Assembly (NCBI GenBank): GCA_031291475.1
Contig: JARLIY010000076.1
Span: 48,708 to 112,707, forward strand
Reading direction: 5' to 3'
DNA: 64,000 nt
Origin: Xanthobacteraceae bacterium
GTDB taxonomy: Bacteria > Pseudomonadota > Alphaproteobacteria > Rhizobiales > Xanthobacteraceae
Position numbers and translations under genes: made by a program. The notes below the pieces were generated by a model. It had not been told where the DNA came from. It did no database searches and saw only the letters and a program-made list of their open reading frames with translations. Positions 8,702-18,246 of the stretch are shown piece after piece (position 1 is the first letter of the stretch; each line of letters opens with the position of its first letter).

Positions 8702-8908
8702 ATGAAGCTCAGTGCACGCAATCAGATCAAAGGCAAGATCGTCGAAGTGACCAAGGGCGCCACGACCTCTCACGTTCGCATCGAGATCGGCCCGGGCGTC
8801 GTCGTCACGGCATCCATTACCAACGAAGCAGTAGCCGATCTGGCCCTGCAAAAAGGCGATGCGGCCTGGGCGGTCATCAAAGCCTCCGACGTGATGATCG
8901 GCAAATAA
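8702..8908 (+). CDS. molybdenum-pterin/molybdate-binding (Mop, TOBE) protein
   Basis: A 68-aa single-domain protein beginning MKLSARNQIKGKIVEV, the standard Mop/TOBE opening, with the later SITNEAV and GDAAWAVIKASDVMIG motifs. Such proteins form hexamers that store molybdate in the cytoplasm. AAGGA sits eight bases before the ATG. No mod transporter or molybdoenzyme is nearby. Xanthine dehydrogenase, a molybdoenzyme expected for purine catabolism, is not in the window. Confidence 0.93.
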   Translation: MKLSARNQIKGKIVEVTKGATTSHVRIEIGPGVVVTASITNEAVADLALQKGDAAWAVIKASDVMIGK

Positions 8909-9048
8909 TCGAACAAGTGATTTCAGCGAAGACCACGCCGCGCTTCTTTCCTATCGAGCACGAAGCTGAATGTTCGTTCAGGCTAAAAAGCGGAACGCTT
9001 TGGGCATCCGCGAATTATGGATGGGCATAACCCCCGAAGGAGGCAACT

Positions 9049-9210
9049 ACGCGCACGTTCGTCGTTTCGCTTGCGGCTTTGGCCGCGTTGAGTTTCGCTC
9101 TGCCCTACGCGGCGCCGGCGAAGGCCGATACCGTCGTTGTCCACCGCCATCATCATTGGTGGCATCCCCATCACCACGACACCGTCGTCATCAAGCACGA
9201 TCACAACTGA
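9049..9210 (+). CDS. His-rich secreted peptide, apparent ACG start
   Basis: From 9049 the frame encodes a textbook signal peptide (RTFVVSLAALAALSFALP, cleavage near AKA) and a mature tail of about 27 residues with ten His and two Trp (HRHHHWWHPHHHD). An ideal AAGGAGG sits five bases before codon ACG at 9049, where ATG is expected. No ATG, GTG or TTG lies between the in-frame stop at 9028 and this point. Either translation starts at ACG, or an ATG has mutated or been misread. The mature peptide could bind Zn, Ni or Cu in the periplasm. That is inference. Confidence 0.5.
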   Translation, partial: TRTFVVSLAALAALSFALPYAAPAKADTVVVHRHHHWWHPHHHDTVVIKHDHN

Positions 9211-9263
9211 TCGCGCCATCGCGGCGAAAATCCTGATCCAACGCGCTCCAGCGCGGGTGTCTT

Positions 9264-10229
9264 TCACCTGAGCTGCGAGCGCATTTTTTTCGGCTGGGCG
9301 TGCGCATCGTCCGCCGCATTCGCCACCGGGCGCGCACGCGGCAACGGCACCGGCTCTTCGAGCTTGCCTCCGTTTGCAGCATCCGCCGGCTCGGCCTTTG
9401 CCGCCTGTTTGACCGGCTCGCGCACGTCCCACTCGCAGGTTTTGTAGTCGCCGCGGCGCTCGGCGAGATCGACATGGATGTGCGCCTCGTGACTGCCGTC
9501 CGAACCGGGGCCGAGCACGGTTGAAAAGCGTGTGCAGGCCGAGGCGCGCAAGCCTTCGCGCCATTCCTTGGCGACGTTTACGTCGGTCAGCCCGACCATC
9601 CCGCCGTCGGCGAGCTTGAAACCGCGTATGTCGAGCGCATTGGCGCGGCCATGTTCGCTCAGCGTGGCGCCGCGCACCCGGTTGCGGCCGCGGCACTCGT
9701 AGGAATCGTAATTATCGACCCCCCGCAACGCCGCGCCGAGTGTCAGCGCCAAGGGCGCGACGTCATCGCGCAGCCAGTTGGCGACCGCTTCCGCCATGGC
9801 GCAGCGGAGCGTCGCCGGCGGCGTCAGCGTCACATTCGCGGCGTCGGGCAGGATCACGTTCTCCAGCGCGACTGCGTCGACGGCCCCGCATTCGCCGGGC
9901 CCGGCGAGCACGGGAAGCGGCTTGAAGGTCGCGATCTTGCCAAGCCGCATTTGGCAAGCCGAAGGCTGTGCCGGCGCCGCCGCGGCCGCCGCTTCGGCGG
10001 CCGATAGCGGGAACGCGGCGTAGGCCTCCTGCGGCGGCGAGAATTGCTCGGGGACGGCGAAGGGCCGCGATGCAGACTCCGGCCGGGGCCGCGGCAAATG
10101 CTCCGGCAACAGCCGCAGCGGGACGCGGTTCTCGGCGTGGCCACGTTTTGCCGCCGGAACGGCGGCTTCCTGCGCCGCCGCAAGGCCGGTTGCGCATAAA
10201 AGCACGGCGACAGAGATCAGAGCCTTCAC
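9264..10229 (-). CDS. extensin-like family protein (secreted)
   Basis: Protein with a signal peptide (KALISVAVLLCATGLAAAQ), a Pro/Ala-rich linker to about residue 90, then an extensin-like C-terminal domain with the family motifs SEHGRANALDIRGF and HEAHIHVDL and conserved cysteines. Role is unknown. The LSEHGRANAxD and HxH motifs resemble metal-dependent peptidoglycan peptidases, so envelope function is likely. I chose the GTG start at 10229 (321 aa) because the signal peptide begins there. An in-frame start at 10292 would add 21 residues of non-signal sequence. It converges with the His-rich peptide gene. Confidence 0.85.
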   Translation of the reverse strand: MKALISVAVLLCATGLAAAQEAAVPAAKRGHAENRVPLRLLPEHLPRPRPESASRPFAVPEQFSPPQEAYAAFPLSAAEAAAAAAPAQPSACQMRLGKIATFKPLPVLAGPGECGAVDAVALENVILPDAANVTLTPPATLRCAMAEAVANWLRDDVAPLALTLGAALRGVDNYDSYECRGRNRVRGATLSEHGRANALDIRGFKLADGGMVGLTDVNVAKEWREGLRASACTRFSTVLGPGSDGSHEAHIHVDLAERRGDYKTCEWDVREPVKQAAKAEPADAANGGKLEEPVPLPRARPVANAADDAHAQPKKMRSQLR

Positions 10230-10463
10230 GCGACAGGTTTCCGGCGCACGCGCAGTCCTTGCTGCAAAGCGGTCAAGCGGCACGAACGTCAAGCTTTACG
10301 CGCCCGGCCCGTCCGCTTTCAAGGGTTGCGGCCGTGGCGGCGGCCGTTTTTCGCGCCAAAGGCGGCATTTTCATCGCCGCCGCGTCCGGTTACATTGGGC
10401 GGCCGCGAAGGCCGTCCGCCTTCGCGCCACGAAGCAAGAACAACACGTCCAAGGAGGCAAACC

Positions 10464-12101
10464 ATGCTCGGGCTCATGCAGGATTGGCCGCTCCTGTGCC
10501 AGCGCATCATCGACCACGCCGCCATCAATCACGGCGAGCGGCCGGTGATCACGCGCTCGATCGAAGGGCCGTTCCACCGTACCAATTACGCCGAACTCCG
10601 CGCCCGCGCCTTGCGCGTGGCGCAGCAGCTTGACCGCGACAGTATCAAGCTCGGCGACCGTGTCGCCACGCTTGCCTGGAATACCTGGCGTCACCTGGAA
10701 AGCTGGTACGGCATCCTCGGCATCGGCGCCATTTATCACACGGTCAATCCGCGGCTGTTCCCCGAGCAGATCGTCTGGATCATCAACCACGCGGAGGACC
10801 GTGTGATGATGACCGATCTCACTTTCGTTCCGCTGCTGGAAAAGCTCGCCGACAAGCTGCCGACCATCGAGCGCTACATCGTATTCACCGATGCGGCGCA
10901 CATGCCGAAGACGTCGCTGCGCAATGCGATTGCCTACGAGGAGTGGATCGTCGGCGCCGACGGCGACTTCGCCTGGAAGGAGTTCGACGAGAATACCGCC
11001 GCCGGCATGTGTTACACGTCCGGCACGACCGGCAATCCGAAAGGCGTGGTCTATTCGCATCGCTCGAACGTGCTGCACACCATGCTGTCGCTGCAGCCGG
11101 ATGCGATCGGGCTGTCCTCGCGCGATACCGTGCTGCCGATCGTGCCGATGTTTCACGCCAACTCTTGGGGGCTCGCCTTTTCGTCCCCAATGACCGGTGC
11201 GGCGCTGGTGCTGCCGGGAGCGAAACTGGACGGTCCTTCGGTGTATGAGCTGCTCGACGAGTTCAAGGTCACCTGCACGGGAGCCGTGCCCACGGTATGG
11301 CTGTTGCTGCTGCAATATCTGGAAAAGACGGGCGCGAAGCTTCCCTATCTCGAACGCGTGGTCATCGGCGGTTCCGCCTGTCCGCGCGCCATGATCAAAG
11401 CCTTCGAAGAAGACTACGGCGTCCAGGTCTTCCACGCCTGGGGCATGACTGAGATGAGCCCGCTCGGCACCGTCGGGTCGATGAAGCCGCAACTGGCTGA
11501 CCTCAAAGGCGATGCACTATTGGATATGAAACAGAAGCAGGGCTACACGCCGTTCGGCGTCGAGATGAAGATCACCGACGATGCGGGCCGCGGAGTGCCC
11601 TGGGACGGCAAGACCTTCGGCCGTATCAAGGTGCGCGGCTTCGCCGTATCCAAGGGCTATTACAAGCTCGACGACCGGATTCTCGATGCCGACGGCTTTT
11701 TCGATACCGGCGACGTCGGCACCATGGACCGCTACGGCTATATGCAGATCACCGACCGCTCCAAGGACGTGATCAAATCCGGCGGCGAATGGATTTCCTC
11801 GATCGATCTGGAAAACCTTGCGGTCGGCTATCCCAAGGTCGCGGAGGCGGCGGTGATCGGCGTGGCGCATCCCAAATGGGACGAGCGGCCGCTCTTGATC
11901 ATCGTGCTCAAGGAAGGCCAATCGGCGACCAAAGAAGAGATCCTCGGTTTCCTCGAGGGGAAGATCGCCAGCTGGTGGATGCCCGACGACGTCGCCTTCG
12001 TCGCTAGCATTCCGCACACCGCGACCGGCAAGATCCTCAAGACCGCGCTGCGCGAGCAGTTCAAGGACCACGTGCTGCCGACCGCAATCGCCGCCGAGTG
12101 A
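10464..12101 (+). CDS. acyl-CoA synthetase (AMP-binding, AlkK-like)
   Basis: Activates a medium/long-chain carboxylic acid with ATP and CoA to acyl-CoA. The protein is 545 aa, the usual size. The ATP-binding P-loop YTSGTTGNPKG lies near residue 185, HAWGMTEMSPLG is the adenylate motif, FDTGDVG and DRSKDVIKSGGEWIS are the hinge region, and TGKILK carries the C-terminal catalytic Lys. AAGGAGG (10451-10457) decides the ATG at 10464 over an upstream in-frame start with Arg-rich sequence. It is monocistronic, with divergent and unrelated neighbours. Confidence 0.95.
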   Translation: MLGLMQDWPLLCQRIIDHAAINHGERPVITRSIEGPFHRTNYAELRARALRVAQQLDRDSIKLGDRVATLAWNTWRHLESWYGILGIGAIYHTVNPRLFPEQIVWIINHAEDRVMMTDLTFVPLLEKLADKLPTIERYIVFTDAAHMPKTSLRNAIAYEEWIVGADGDFAWKEFDENTAAGMCYTSGTTGNPKGVVYSHRSNVLHTMLSLQPDAIGLSSRDTVLPIVPMFHANSWGLAFSSPMTGAALVLPGAKLDGPSVYELLDEFKVTCTGAVPTVWLLLLQYLEKTGAKLPYLERVVIGGSACPRAMIKAFEEDYGVQVFHAWGMTEMSPLGTVGSMKPQLADLKGDALLDMKQKQGYTPFGVEMKITDDAGRGVPWDGKTFGRIKVRGFAVSKGYYKLDDRILDADGFFDTGDVGTMDRYGYMQITDRSKDVIKSGGEWISSIDLENLAVGYPKVAEAAVIGVAHPKWDERPLLIIVLKEGQSATKEEILGFLEGKIASWWMPDDVAFVASIPHTATGKILKTALREQFKDHVLPTAIAAE

Positions 12102-12367
12102 TTTCTTAAAGCAGCTTCTTCCGTTAACCCGGCCGGTGCGATTGATTCGCGCCGGCAAGAATAACCATGTCCGGCGCGAGCTAATGCGCTGGAATCCCCC
12201 AAGTATCGCGATGTATCGCGCACAATAGCGCCGTTAACGATTTGTTACATCAAGTAACGGCTGTGGTGTGCGCCGCAATATCTCCACAATAGGCTGTGAT
12301 GAGGCCCGCGGCTCTTGAATCAAATGAGCCACATCATCCTTCCCATCAACAACGCAAAAGGTAAATT

Positions 12368-12727
12368 ATGGCTGGCAATAGCCGGACGAGAAAACTTGTG
12401 CTTGCCTCAGCTCTTGTCGCTTCGGTCGTCGGCCTGCCGATGACCGCGTCCGCGCAAAGCGGAATTGCCTCCGTCTATTCCGGCGGGCGGACCGCCAATG
12501 GCGAACGCGCAGCGGCCTCGGGCCTGACCGCGGCCCATCGTTCGCTGCCCTTCGGTACCATGGTGCGCGTCACCAATCAGAACTCCGGCCGCTCGGTCGT
12601 GGTGCGCATCAATGATCGCGGCCCGTTCATCCGCGGCCGCATCATCGACGTCACGCCGACAGCCGCGCATGCGCTTGGCTTTTCCGGTCTCGCGCATGTG
12701 ACCGTCGACGTACTCGGCAGAAGCTGA
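12368..12727 (+). CDS. RlpA-like secreted double-psi beta-barrel protein
   Basis: Protein of 119 aa with a signal peptide (about 29 residues, cleavage near ASA) and a DPBB domain of the septal lytic transglycosylase RlpA family: [18 protein letters not shown]-like [12 protein letters not shown] and [17 protein letters not shown] are recognisable. It acts in the periplasm on peptidoglycan. There is no SPOR domain, so septal targeting by SPOR is absent. A strong terminator follows. The 266-base upstream gap holds a short inverted repeat GTTAC-N5-GTAAC at 12244-12258 of unknown meaning. Confidence 0.9.
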   Translation: MAGNSRTRKLVLASALVASVVGLPMTASAQSGIASVYSGGRTANGERAAASGLTAAHRSLPFGTMVRVTNQNSGRSVVVRINDRGPFIRGRIIDVTPTAAHALGFSGLAHVTVDVLGRS

Positions 12728-12759
12728 GACAGGCACCGGGTATTGTTGAAAACGCCATC

Positions 12760-12787
12760 GCGGGAGGCTTCGGCCTCCCGCTTTTTT
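12760..12787 (+). terminator. intrinsic terminator of the RlpA-like gene
   Basis: A 9-bp stem GCGGGAGGC / GCCTCCCGC with a TTCG tetraloop is followed by six T residues (12782-12787). Confidence 0.92.
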
Positions 12788-12896
12788 GCGCCCCCGATAG
12801 TCTCAGGTAACGGGCATTGTAACTCTTCCCATTCACACTCAAGCAACCATTGTCCGCCACCATGCCGCGACCCCCACTGAGGTCACGTTTGCGGCC

Positions 12897-14240
12897 ATGG
12901 ATAAGATCGAGCCCATTCCGGCCTACGAAGCGCGCCTGGCGATGCACAGAATCGACGAGCGCACCCGCGCCGTCCTCGCCGAGACATGGCCGGTGCTCGC
13001 GCCGCACCTCGAACGCACGATCGACGAGGTTCTCGTAGCGATTATGGGTTTGCCGAAGATCGGCGAGGTGGTCGCGCAGAACAAAGACACGATCAAAAAA
13101 CTCGAAGTGGCGCACTTCCAGGCCCTGCTCGGCGGAAAGCTCGACCGGAACTATGCCGAATCGTGCCGGCAAACGGTGCAGCGGGAAGCGGAAATGGGGC
13201 TTGATGCCCGCGTCCGCAGCACATCCGGGAGCTTGGTGATCCAGATGTCGCTCGATGCGCTCGCGCGCAAACACCGGTTCTCGTCCGCCAAGCTCGCGGA
13301 GCGCGGCCGCATCATTGCGAAAGTCATCAGCTTCGACGTCTCCAACGCGATGACATTGCACCGGCAAGCGGCCGAACACGCGGCGCAAGCACGGCGCGGC
13401 GCCATCGACGCCGCTATCGCCGACTTCGACGCCGCCATCGGCGAGGTGATCGAGGCGATCAAGGAAGCTTCCGCTTCACTCACCGCAACCGGCGCGGCAT
13501 TGCGGCAGGTCGCCGACGATACGCTCGGCCGCATGGCGTCAGCGTCGGCGGCATCAGCCGAGACCGCCCAGCGCATGGACGTGACGGTGACGGCGACGGA
13601 AGAGCTTTCCGGATCGATTCAGGAGATCGGCCAGCAGGCAACCAACGGGCTCGATATGGCGCAGTCGGCCGTCGCCGACACCGAGCGCACGCAAAGCGTC
13701 ATCGGTTCGCTCAACGATGCCGCCGAGCGCATCGGCTCCGTGGTCGGCACGATTTCGGCGATCGCGGCGCAAACCAACCTGCTGGCGCTCAATGCAACGA
13801 TCGAGGCGGCGCGCGCCGGCGAAGCGGGTAAAGGCTTCGCCGTGGTCGCCGCCGAGGTCAAGACGCTGGCCAATCAGACTTCGCGCGCCACCGGCGACAT
13901 CTCCCAGCAGGTCGCCGCCATCCAGGAAGCGACCAAGCGGTCGGTGGAGGAGATTTCCTCGATCGCGCGCACCATCGGCAAATTGACCACGGTTTCCACT
14001 AGCATCGCGTCGGCGGTGCAGCAGCAAAGCACGACCACCCGCGGCATCGCCGAAAGCATTCATACCGCCGCCGGCCATACCGCGCGCGCCTCGGTCGAGA
14101 TCAATTCGGCCGACGAGGCCGTGACCCGCGGCGTCGCCGCCGTCAGCGAAATCACCGCCTGGACCGACCGGCTGTCGGCGCGCGCCAACGACCTGGAAAC
14201 CAAGGTCGCCACCTTCTTCACCCGCGTCCGCGCGGCGTAG
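12897..14240 (+). CDS. soluble globin-like methyl-accepting chemotaxis protein, proximal His absent
   Basis: Chemoreceptor of 447 aa without membrane segments. Residues 1-165 look like a protoglobin-type sensor ([16 protein letters not shown] is the characteristic segment). Residues 170-440 form the coiled-coil signalling domain, with the highly conserved tip near 285-325 ([25 protein letters not shown]). In heme globin-coupled sensors an IGxxHxxxGL motif supplies the heme ligand. Here the corresponding [10 protein letters not shown] has Glu97 in that position. It may therefore sense something other than heme-bound gas. No che genes are nearby. Confidence 0.88.
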   Translation: MDKIEPIPAYEARLAMHRIDERTRAVLAETWPVLAPHLERTIDEVLVAIMGLPKIGEVVAQNKDTIKKLEVAHFQALLGGKLDRNYAESCRQTVQREAEMGLDARVRSTSGSLVIQMSLDALARKHRFSSAKLAERGRIIAKVISFDVSNAMTLHRQAAEHAAQARRGAIDAAIADFDAAIGEVIEAIKEASASLTATGAALRQVADDTLGRMASASAASAETAQRMDVTVTATEELSGSIQEIGQQATNGLDMAQSAVADTERTQSVIGSLNDAAERIGSVVGTISAIAAQTNLLALNATIEAARAGEAGKGFAVVAAEVKTLANQTSRATGDISQQVAAIQEATKRSVEEISSIARTIGKLTTVSTSIASAVQQQSTTTRGIAESIHTAAGHTARASVEINSADEAVTRGVAAVSEITAWTDRLSARANDLETKVATFFTRVRAA

Positions 14241-14336
14241 CCTTTTTTCCTCGATAGAGCGGACGCGCGATCCAACGTTGCGGAGAACCCGCAATGACGC
14301 GTAAAAGCACGCACGTTGCACCGTTCGGAGATCAAC

Positions 14337-15356
14337 GTGACCATAGTGAATCAGATCGTGCTGGCGTCCCGGCCCAAGGGACCGCCGACCGCGGCCAACT
14401 TCCGCCTCGAAGAAACAGCCATGCCGCAACTCCCGCCGAGCGGGCTTCTGCTGCGGGTGCTCTACCTCTCGCTCGACCCCTATATGCGCGGCCGCATGGA
14501 TGACGCGAAATCCTACGCCAAGCCGGTCGAAATCGGCGAACCGATGCAGGGCGAGAGCGTCTGCGAGGTGCTTGCTTCCGATCGTCCGGGCTTTTCCAAG
14601 GGCGACATCGTGACGGCCTTCACCGGCTGGCGCACGCACGCGGCGTGGAGCGCCGGGCCGCTGCGCAAGCTCGATCCGAAGGCCGGCTCAATCACCGCCG
14701 CGCTTGGCATGCTCGGTATGCCCGGATTTACCGCCTATTCCGGCCTGATGATTATTGGCAAGCCGAGGGCGGGCGAGACGGTGGTCGTCGCGGCCGCAAG
14801 CGGCCCGGTCGGCTCGCTGGTCGGCCAGCTGGCGAAGATGGTTGGCGCGCGTGCGGTCGGCATCGCCGGCGGCGCGGACAAGTGCCGCCACGTCGTCGAG
14901 GAATTGCGCTTCGACGCCGCCATCGACCACCGCGCGCCCGATTTCCCGGCAAAACTTGCCGCGGCGTGCCCGAAAGGGATCGACGTTTATTTCGAGAATG
15001 TCGGCGGCGCCGTCTGGCAGGCGGTGCTGCCGTTGCTCAACACTTATGCGCGCGTCCCGGTCTGCGGATTGATCGCGCAATACAACTCGGCCGGTCCGGC
15101 CGCCGGCCCGGACCTTCTACCCAGAACCATGCGCAATGTGCTGACCCGAAGCCTGACTTTGCGCGGCTTCATCAACACCGAATTCGCGCCCGAGCATTAT
15201 CCCGCGTTCCTGAAAATGGTCGCCGGCGGGATCGCCGACGGCCGCATCCGTTATCGCGAAGACATCACCGACGGGCTGGAAAACGCCCCGGCCGCCTTCA
15301 TGGGGCTGTTGGAAGGAAAGAATTTCGGCAAGGCGCTGGTGCGGGTGGCGACCTGA
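14337..15356 (+). CDS. NADP-dependent alkenal/one reductase-type MDR oxidoreductase
   Basis: Zinc-independent medium-chain reductase of 339 aa, in the leukotriene B4 12-hydroxydehydrogenase/CurA group that reduces C=C bonds of enals and enones with NADPH. The family opening NQIVLASRPKGPPT, the LSLDPYMRGRM motif and the Rossmann segment AASGPVGSLVGQLAK are present. The GTG at 14337 was chosen because CGGAG ends six bases before it. An in-frame TTG at 14316 has no such site. It converges with yidC only 21 bases away. Confidence 0.92.
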   Translation: MTIVNQIVLASRPKGPPTAANFRLEETAMPQLPPSGLLLRVLYLSLDPYMRGRMDDAKSYAKPVEIGEPMQGESVCEVLASDRPGFSKGDIVTAFTGWRTHAAWSAGPLRKLDPKAGSITAALGMLGMPGFTAYSGLMIIGKPRAGETVVVAAASGPVGSLVGQLAKMVGARAVGIAGGADKCRHVVEELRFDAAIDHRAPDFPAKLAAACPKGIDVYFENVGGAVWQAVLPLLNTYARVPVCGLIAQYNSAGPAAGPDLLPRTMRNVLTRSLTLRGFINTEFAPEHYPAFLKMVAGGIADGRIRYREDITDGLENAPAAFMGLLEGKNFGKALVRVAT

Positions 15357-15377
15357 GCCGCCGCCCGCTCCAGCGGG

Positions 15378-17270
15378 CTACTCCGCCGGCTGTTTCGGCT
15401 TTGGCTTGAAGAAGGTGCGCTTGAGATTGTCGAACAGCTCGATCTTGGCGCCGTGCTTGTGCATGATGACGCTTTGCTGCGCGACCGAGAGCGTGTTGTT
15501 CCACGCCCAGTAGATCACCAGCCCCGCCGGGAAGCTCCCGAGCATGAAGGTGAAGATCAGCGGCATCCAGTTGAAGATCATCTGTTGCGTCGGATCGGGC
15601 GGCGGCGGGTTGAGCTTCATCTGCACCCACATGGTGACGCCCATGATCAACGGCCAAATGCCGAGGTGCAGGAAGCTGCCGACCATCGGCAGCACGGTCG
15701 GATCGAACGGGATGAGCCCGAACAGCGTAAAGATGTTGGTCGGGTCCTGCGCCGAAAGATCTTTGATCCAGCCGTAGAAGGGCGCATGCCGCATCTCGAT
15801 GGTGATGAACAGCACCTTGTAGAGCGAGAAGAACACCGGAATCTGGATGGCGATCGGCAGGCAGCCGGCCACCGGATTGATCCTCTCCTTCTTGTACAGC
15901 TCCATCATCGCCTGCTGCTGCTTCATCTTGTCGTCGGCGAAGCGCTGGCGGATCATGGTCATCTCCGGCTGCACCGCCTTCATCTTCGCCATCGAGGCGT
16001 AGGACTTGTTGGCGAGCGGGAAGAACAGGAGCTTGACCAGCACCGTGACGATGAGGATGGCGATGCCGAAATTGCCGACCAGATGAAAGAAGAAGTCGAT
16101 GGCGAGGAACATCGGCTTGGTGATGAAATAGAACCAGCCCCAATCGATCAGCAGGTCGAAATGGTTGAGATTGAGCGCCTGGTTGTAGCCGCCGGCGCTG
16201 GCGAACGGGAAATTCACGCCGACCACCGAGACTTCCTTGGCGCCGGCGAACAGCCGCGCGTCGGCTGAGCCGGTCGCGCCCGGAGCGACAGTCACCGCAT
16301 CGAGCAGATAATCGGTCTGGTAGGTCGGCTGCCCCCCGGCTTCGCCCGCCGAGAAATGCGCCTGCACCTTGGCGTCGGTATTGGGCAACAGCGCCGCCGC
16401 CCAGTATTTGTCGGTGAAACCGAGCCAGGCGTCGGTGACGTCCCAGGTCTCATTCTTCTTATCGACCATCTTCTTGTAGGTTTCTTCCTGCTCGCCGTCT
16501 TTGCCCATCACGCCGATCAGGCCTTCGTGCAGGATGTAATAGCCCTGCACTTTGGGAGTGCCGTGGCGCGAGATCAGCGCGTAGGGAAACAGCGTGACCG
16601 GATTGCCGCTCTTGTTCTGCACCTGGTCTTTGATCGTGAACAGATAATGATCGTCGACCGCGATGATGCGGCGGAACGACAGGCCTTCGCCATTGTCGTA
16701 GGTCAGCGTCAGCGGATGATCGACGCCGAGCGCGCCTGAACCTTCTTGCGTCCAGACCGTGTCCGCCCCCGGCAGCTTTTGCGTCACGCCCGCCGCCGGC
16801 ACCCAGCCGAACTCGGCGTAATAGGCCTCCGGCGCGCCCGATGGCGAGAACAGCACGATCGGCGGCGAACGGGGATCGACGGTCTCCCGGTATTGCTCAA
16901 GCGCGAGATTGTCGATGCGTGCGCCTTTGAGGTCGATGCTGCCGTTAAGCCGCGGCGTATTGATCGCCACGTGCGGGGAGGCGGCGATCACCGCCTCGCG
17001 AGTCTGTATCAGCGGTTGCGCCGGCGCAGCCGCCATGCCCGGCACCGTCGGTGTGCCGGGTTGCGCGCCGGGCGCAGCCGGGGCGGCGGGGGTCGCAGGC
17101 GTGGCGGGGTTGGCCGGGGTCGCCGGCTGGATTTGCGCCTGCTGCTGTTGCTTGAGCAGCGCGTCCTGGCGCTGCTTTTCCATCTGCGGATAGCCGATGA
17201 AATATTGCCAGCCGACCACGACGATGAGCGACAGGACGATGGCCAGGATGGTGTTCTTGTGCTCGATCAT
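15378..17270 (-). CDS. yidC: membrane protein insertase YidC
   Basis: Inserts and folds inner-membrane proteins, alone or with SecYEG. At 630 aa it is a full Gram-negative type: an N-terminal anchor ([17 protein letters not shown]), a Pro/Ala-rich linker near residues 50-85, a large periplasmic domain, then the C-terminal five-helix insertase core ([29 protein letters not shown]). Its ATG at 17270 immediately follows the rnpA stop at 17271, so the two are co-transcribed. In related genomes engB follows directly; here a convergent reductase gene occupies that place. Confidence 0.97.
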   Translation of the reverse strand: MIEHKNTILAIVLSLIVVVGWQYFIGYPQMEKQRQDALLKQQQQAQIQPATPANPATPATPAAPAAPGAQPGTPTVPGMAAAPAQPLIQTREAVIAASPHVAINTPRLNGSIDLKGARIDNLALEQYRETVDPRSPPIVLFSPSGAPEAYYAEFGWVPAAGVTQKLPGADTVWTQEGSGALGVDHPLTLTYDNGEGLSFRRIIAVDDHYLFTIKDQVQNKSGNPVTLFPYALISRHGTPKVQGYYILHEGLIGVMGKDGEQEETYKKMVDKKNETWDVTDAWLGFTDKYWAAALLPNTDAKVQAHFSAGEAGGQPTYQTDYLLDAVTVAPGATGSADARLFAGAKEVSVVGVNFPFASAGGYNQALNLNHFDLLIDWGWFYFITKPMFLAIDFFFHLVGNFGIAILIVTVLVKLLFFPLANKSYASMAKMKAVQPEMTMIRQRFADDKMKQQQAMMELYKKERINPVAGCLPIAIQIPVFFSLYKVLFITIEMRHAPFYGWIKDLSAQDPTNIFTLFGLIPFDPTVLPMVGSFLHLGIWPLIMGVTMWVQMKLNPPPPDPTQQMIFNWMPLIFTFMLGSFPAGLVIYWAWNNTLSVAQQSVIMHKHGAKIELFDNLKRTFFKPKPKQPAE

Positions 17271-17777
17271 TCAGCGCTCTTGCGGCTTGGGTCCGGGCGG
17301 CTTCGGAGACGGCTGGAACGACTTCCTGCGCCCTTTTGCGCTGCTTTCGCGGGGCGGCGATCCCGCTTCATGTAGGGGGTCGGTTCGTGCGTCACCAGTT
17401 CCCCCGTGCCTGGACGTGCCCGCGAGAATCCGGGTAAGGGCCGCATCGAATTCCTGCATCATTTCGCCGAACGGCGCCATGAGCGCCGCGCGGCGGCCGA
17501 TGAGCACGTAATCGTGGCCGGGGCACATTGCGCCGCCCGCGACTGCCGGCGACACGCGCACCATCTCCCGCAATCGCCGGCGCACCCGATTACGCTCCAC
17601 GGCATTGCCGACCTGGCGCGATACGGTGAAGCCGACACGCACGGCACCCTGGTCGCCGCGTGAACGCGCCTGCAACACAAAAGCGCGGCCCGAAGCCCGC
17701 TCTCCGCGCGCTGTGGCCCGAAAATCGCTGCGGCGCCTCAGCCGCTCGACAACGACGGAACGGGCCCGATCACGCAC
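17271..17777 (-). CDS. rnpA: ribonuclease P protein component
   Basis: Protein subunit of RNase P, which matures tRNA 5' ends. The RNR signature [13 protein letters not shown] and the preceding [11 protein letters not shown] are present. The GTG at 17777 overlaps the rpmH stop by eight bases, the usual coupled arrangement. Longer frames upstream would run through rpmH. At 168 aa the protein is longer than typical RnpA because of a Pro/Lys-rich C-terminal tail of about 40 residues with no recognised function. Confidence 0.93.
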   Translation of the reverse strand: MRDRARSVVVERLRRRSDFRATARGERASGRAFVLQARSRGDQGAVRVGFTVSRQVGNAVERNRVRRRLREMVRVSPAVAGGAMCPGHDYVLIGRRAALMAPFGEMMQEFDAALTRILAGTSRHGGTGDARTDPLHEAGSPPRESSAKGRRKSFQPSPKPPGPKPQER

Positions 17778-17904
17778 TGAGCCGCTTGCGCCCATGCGCG
17801 CGCCGCGCCGCGAGGACCTTGCGTCCGCCCTTGGTCGCCATGCGCGTGCGAAAACCATGCCGGCGTTTGCGCACCAATTTGCTCGGCTGATAGGTTCGTT
17901 TCAC
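17770..17904 (-). CDS. rpmH: 50S ribosomal protein L34
   Basis: The 44-residue L34: [20 protein letters not shown] and the basic C-terminus AHGRKRLSA are unmistakable. It binds 23S rRNA. The start is a GTG at 17904, preceded by GGAGA. Longer in-frame starts lie in non-coding sequence. It is the first gene of the rpmH-rnpA-yidC unit, with a consensus promoter 115 bases upstream. Confidence 0.97.
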   Translation of the reverse strand: MKRTYQPSKLVRKRRHGFRTRMATKGGRKVLAARRAHGRKRLSA

Positions 17905-18246
17905 GGGATTTTCTCCGCCGCGGCAAGACCCGCTTTCAACAACCGCGTCCGTAAGCGTCCGCGACCGATCGAGCACGCAATTTTTACGCGCCGGAGCACC
18001 GGCGCGCGATTGGCGCGGCTTATACGAAAGCCCTCCCAACTCGTCAATGCGACGCTGCGGCGGCTTGCCGGCCGGGCCGGATGTATAGAATATGCGTGAC
18101 GGCCCCAAGAACCCAAACAGACCTCGGCGCCGATTATTTCCACATCAAGACATTCCAATCATGTGCGCGTGTAACGTTTTTCCGCCGAAATCCGTGACAA
18201 TGTTCACGTCCAGATTTGCGCCCATAACGGTAAGCTCGGCGGCCTG
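17905..18246. other. divergent intergenic region, 342 bases
   Basis: Lies between rpmH and the divergent flavoprotein gene. It holds the rpmH promoter (18019-18047) and a long rpmH leader of about 110 bases that could be regulatory. I see no convincing promoter for the flavoprotein gene and no small gene. Confidence 0.6.
18019..18047 (-). promoter_or_regulatory. sigma70-type promoter for rpmH-rnpA-yidC
   Basis: On the minus strand TTGACG (18047-18042) and TATAAG (18024-18019) are separated by exactly 17 bases. This is close to the housekeeping consensus and correctly oriented toward rpmH. Confidence 0.75.

Noticed and set aside
9017..9051. ATG codons at 9017 and 9021 as starts for the His-rich peptide
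   Set aside because: Both are in other reading frames. The peptide frame has a stop at 9028 and no ATG, GTG or TTG before the ACG.
12244..12258. Inverted repeat GTTAC-N5-GTAAC upstream of the RlpA-like gene
   Set aside because: The arms are only five bases and match no regulator site I can name. It is mentioned with the gene but not called.
14223..14267. CGCGTCCGC / GCGGACGCG inverted repeat around the chemoreceptor stop
   Set aside because: The loop is 27 bases and the T run lies inside it rather than after the stem, so it is not a credible terminator.
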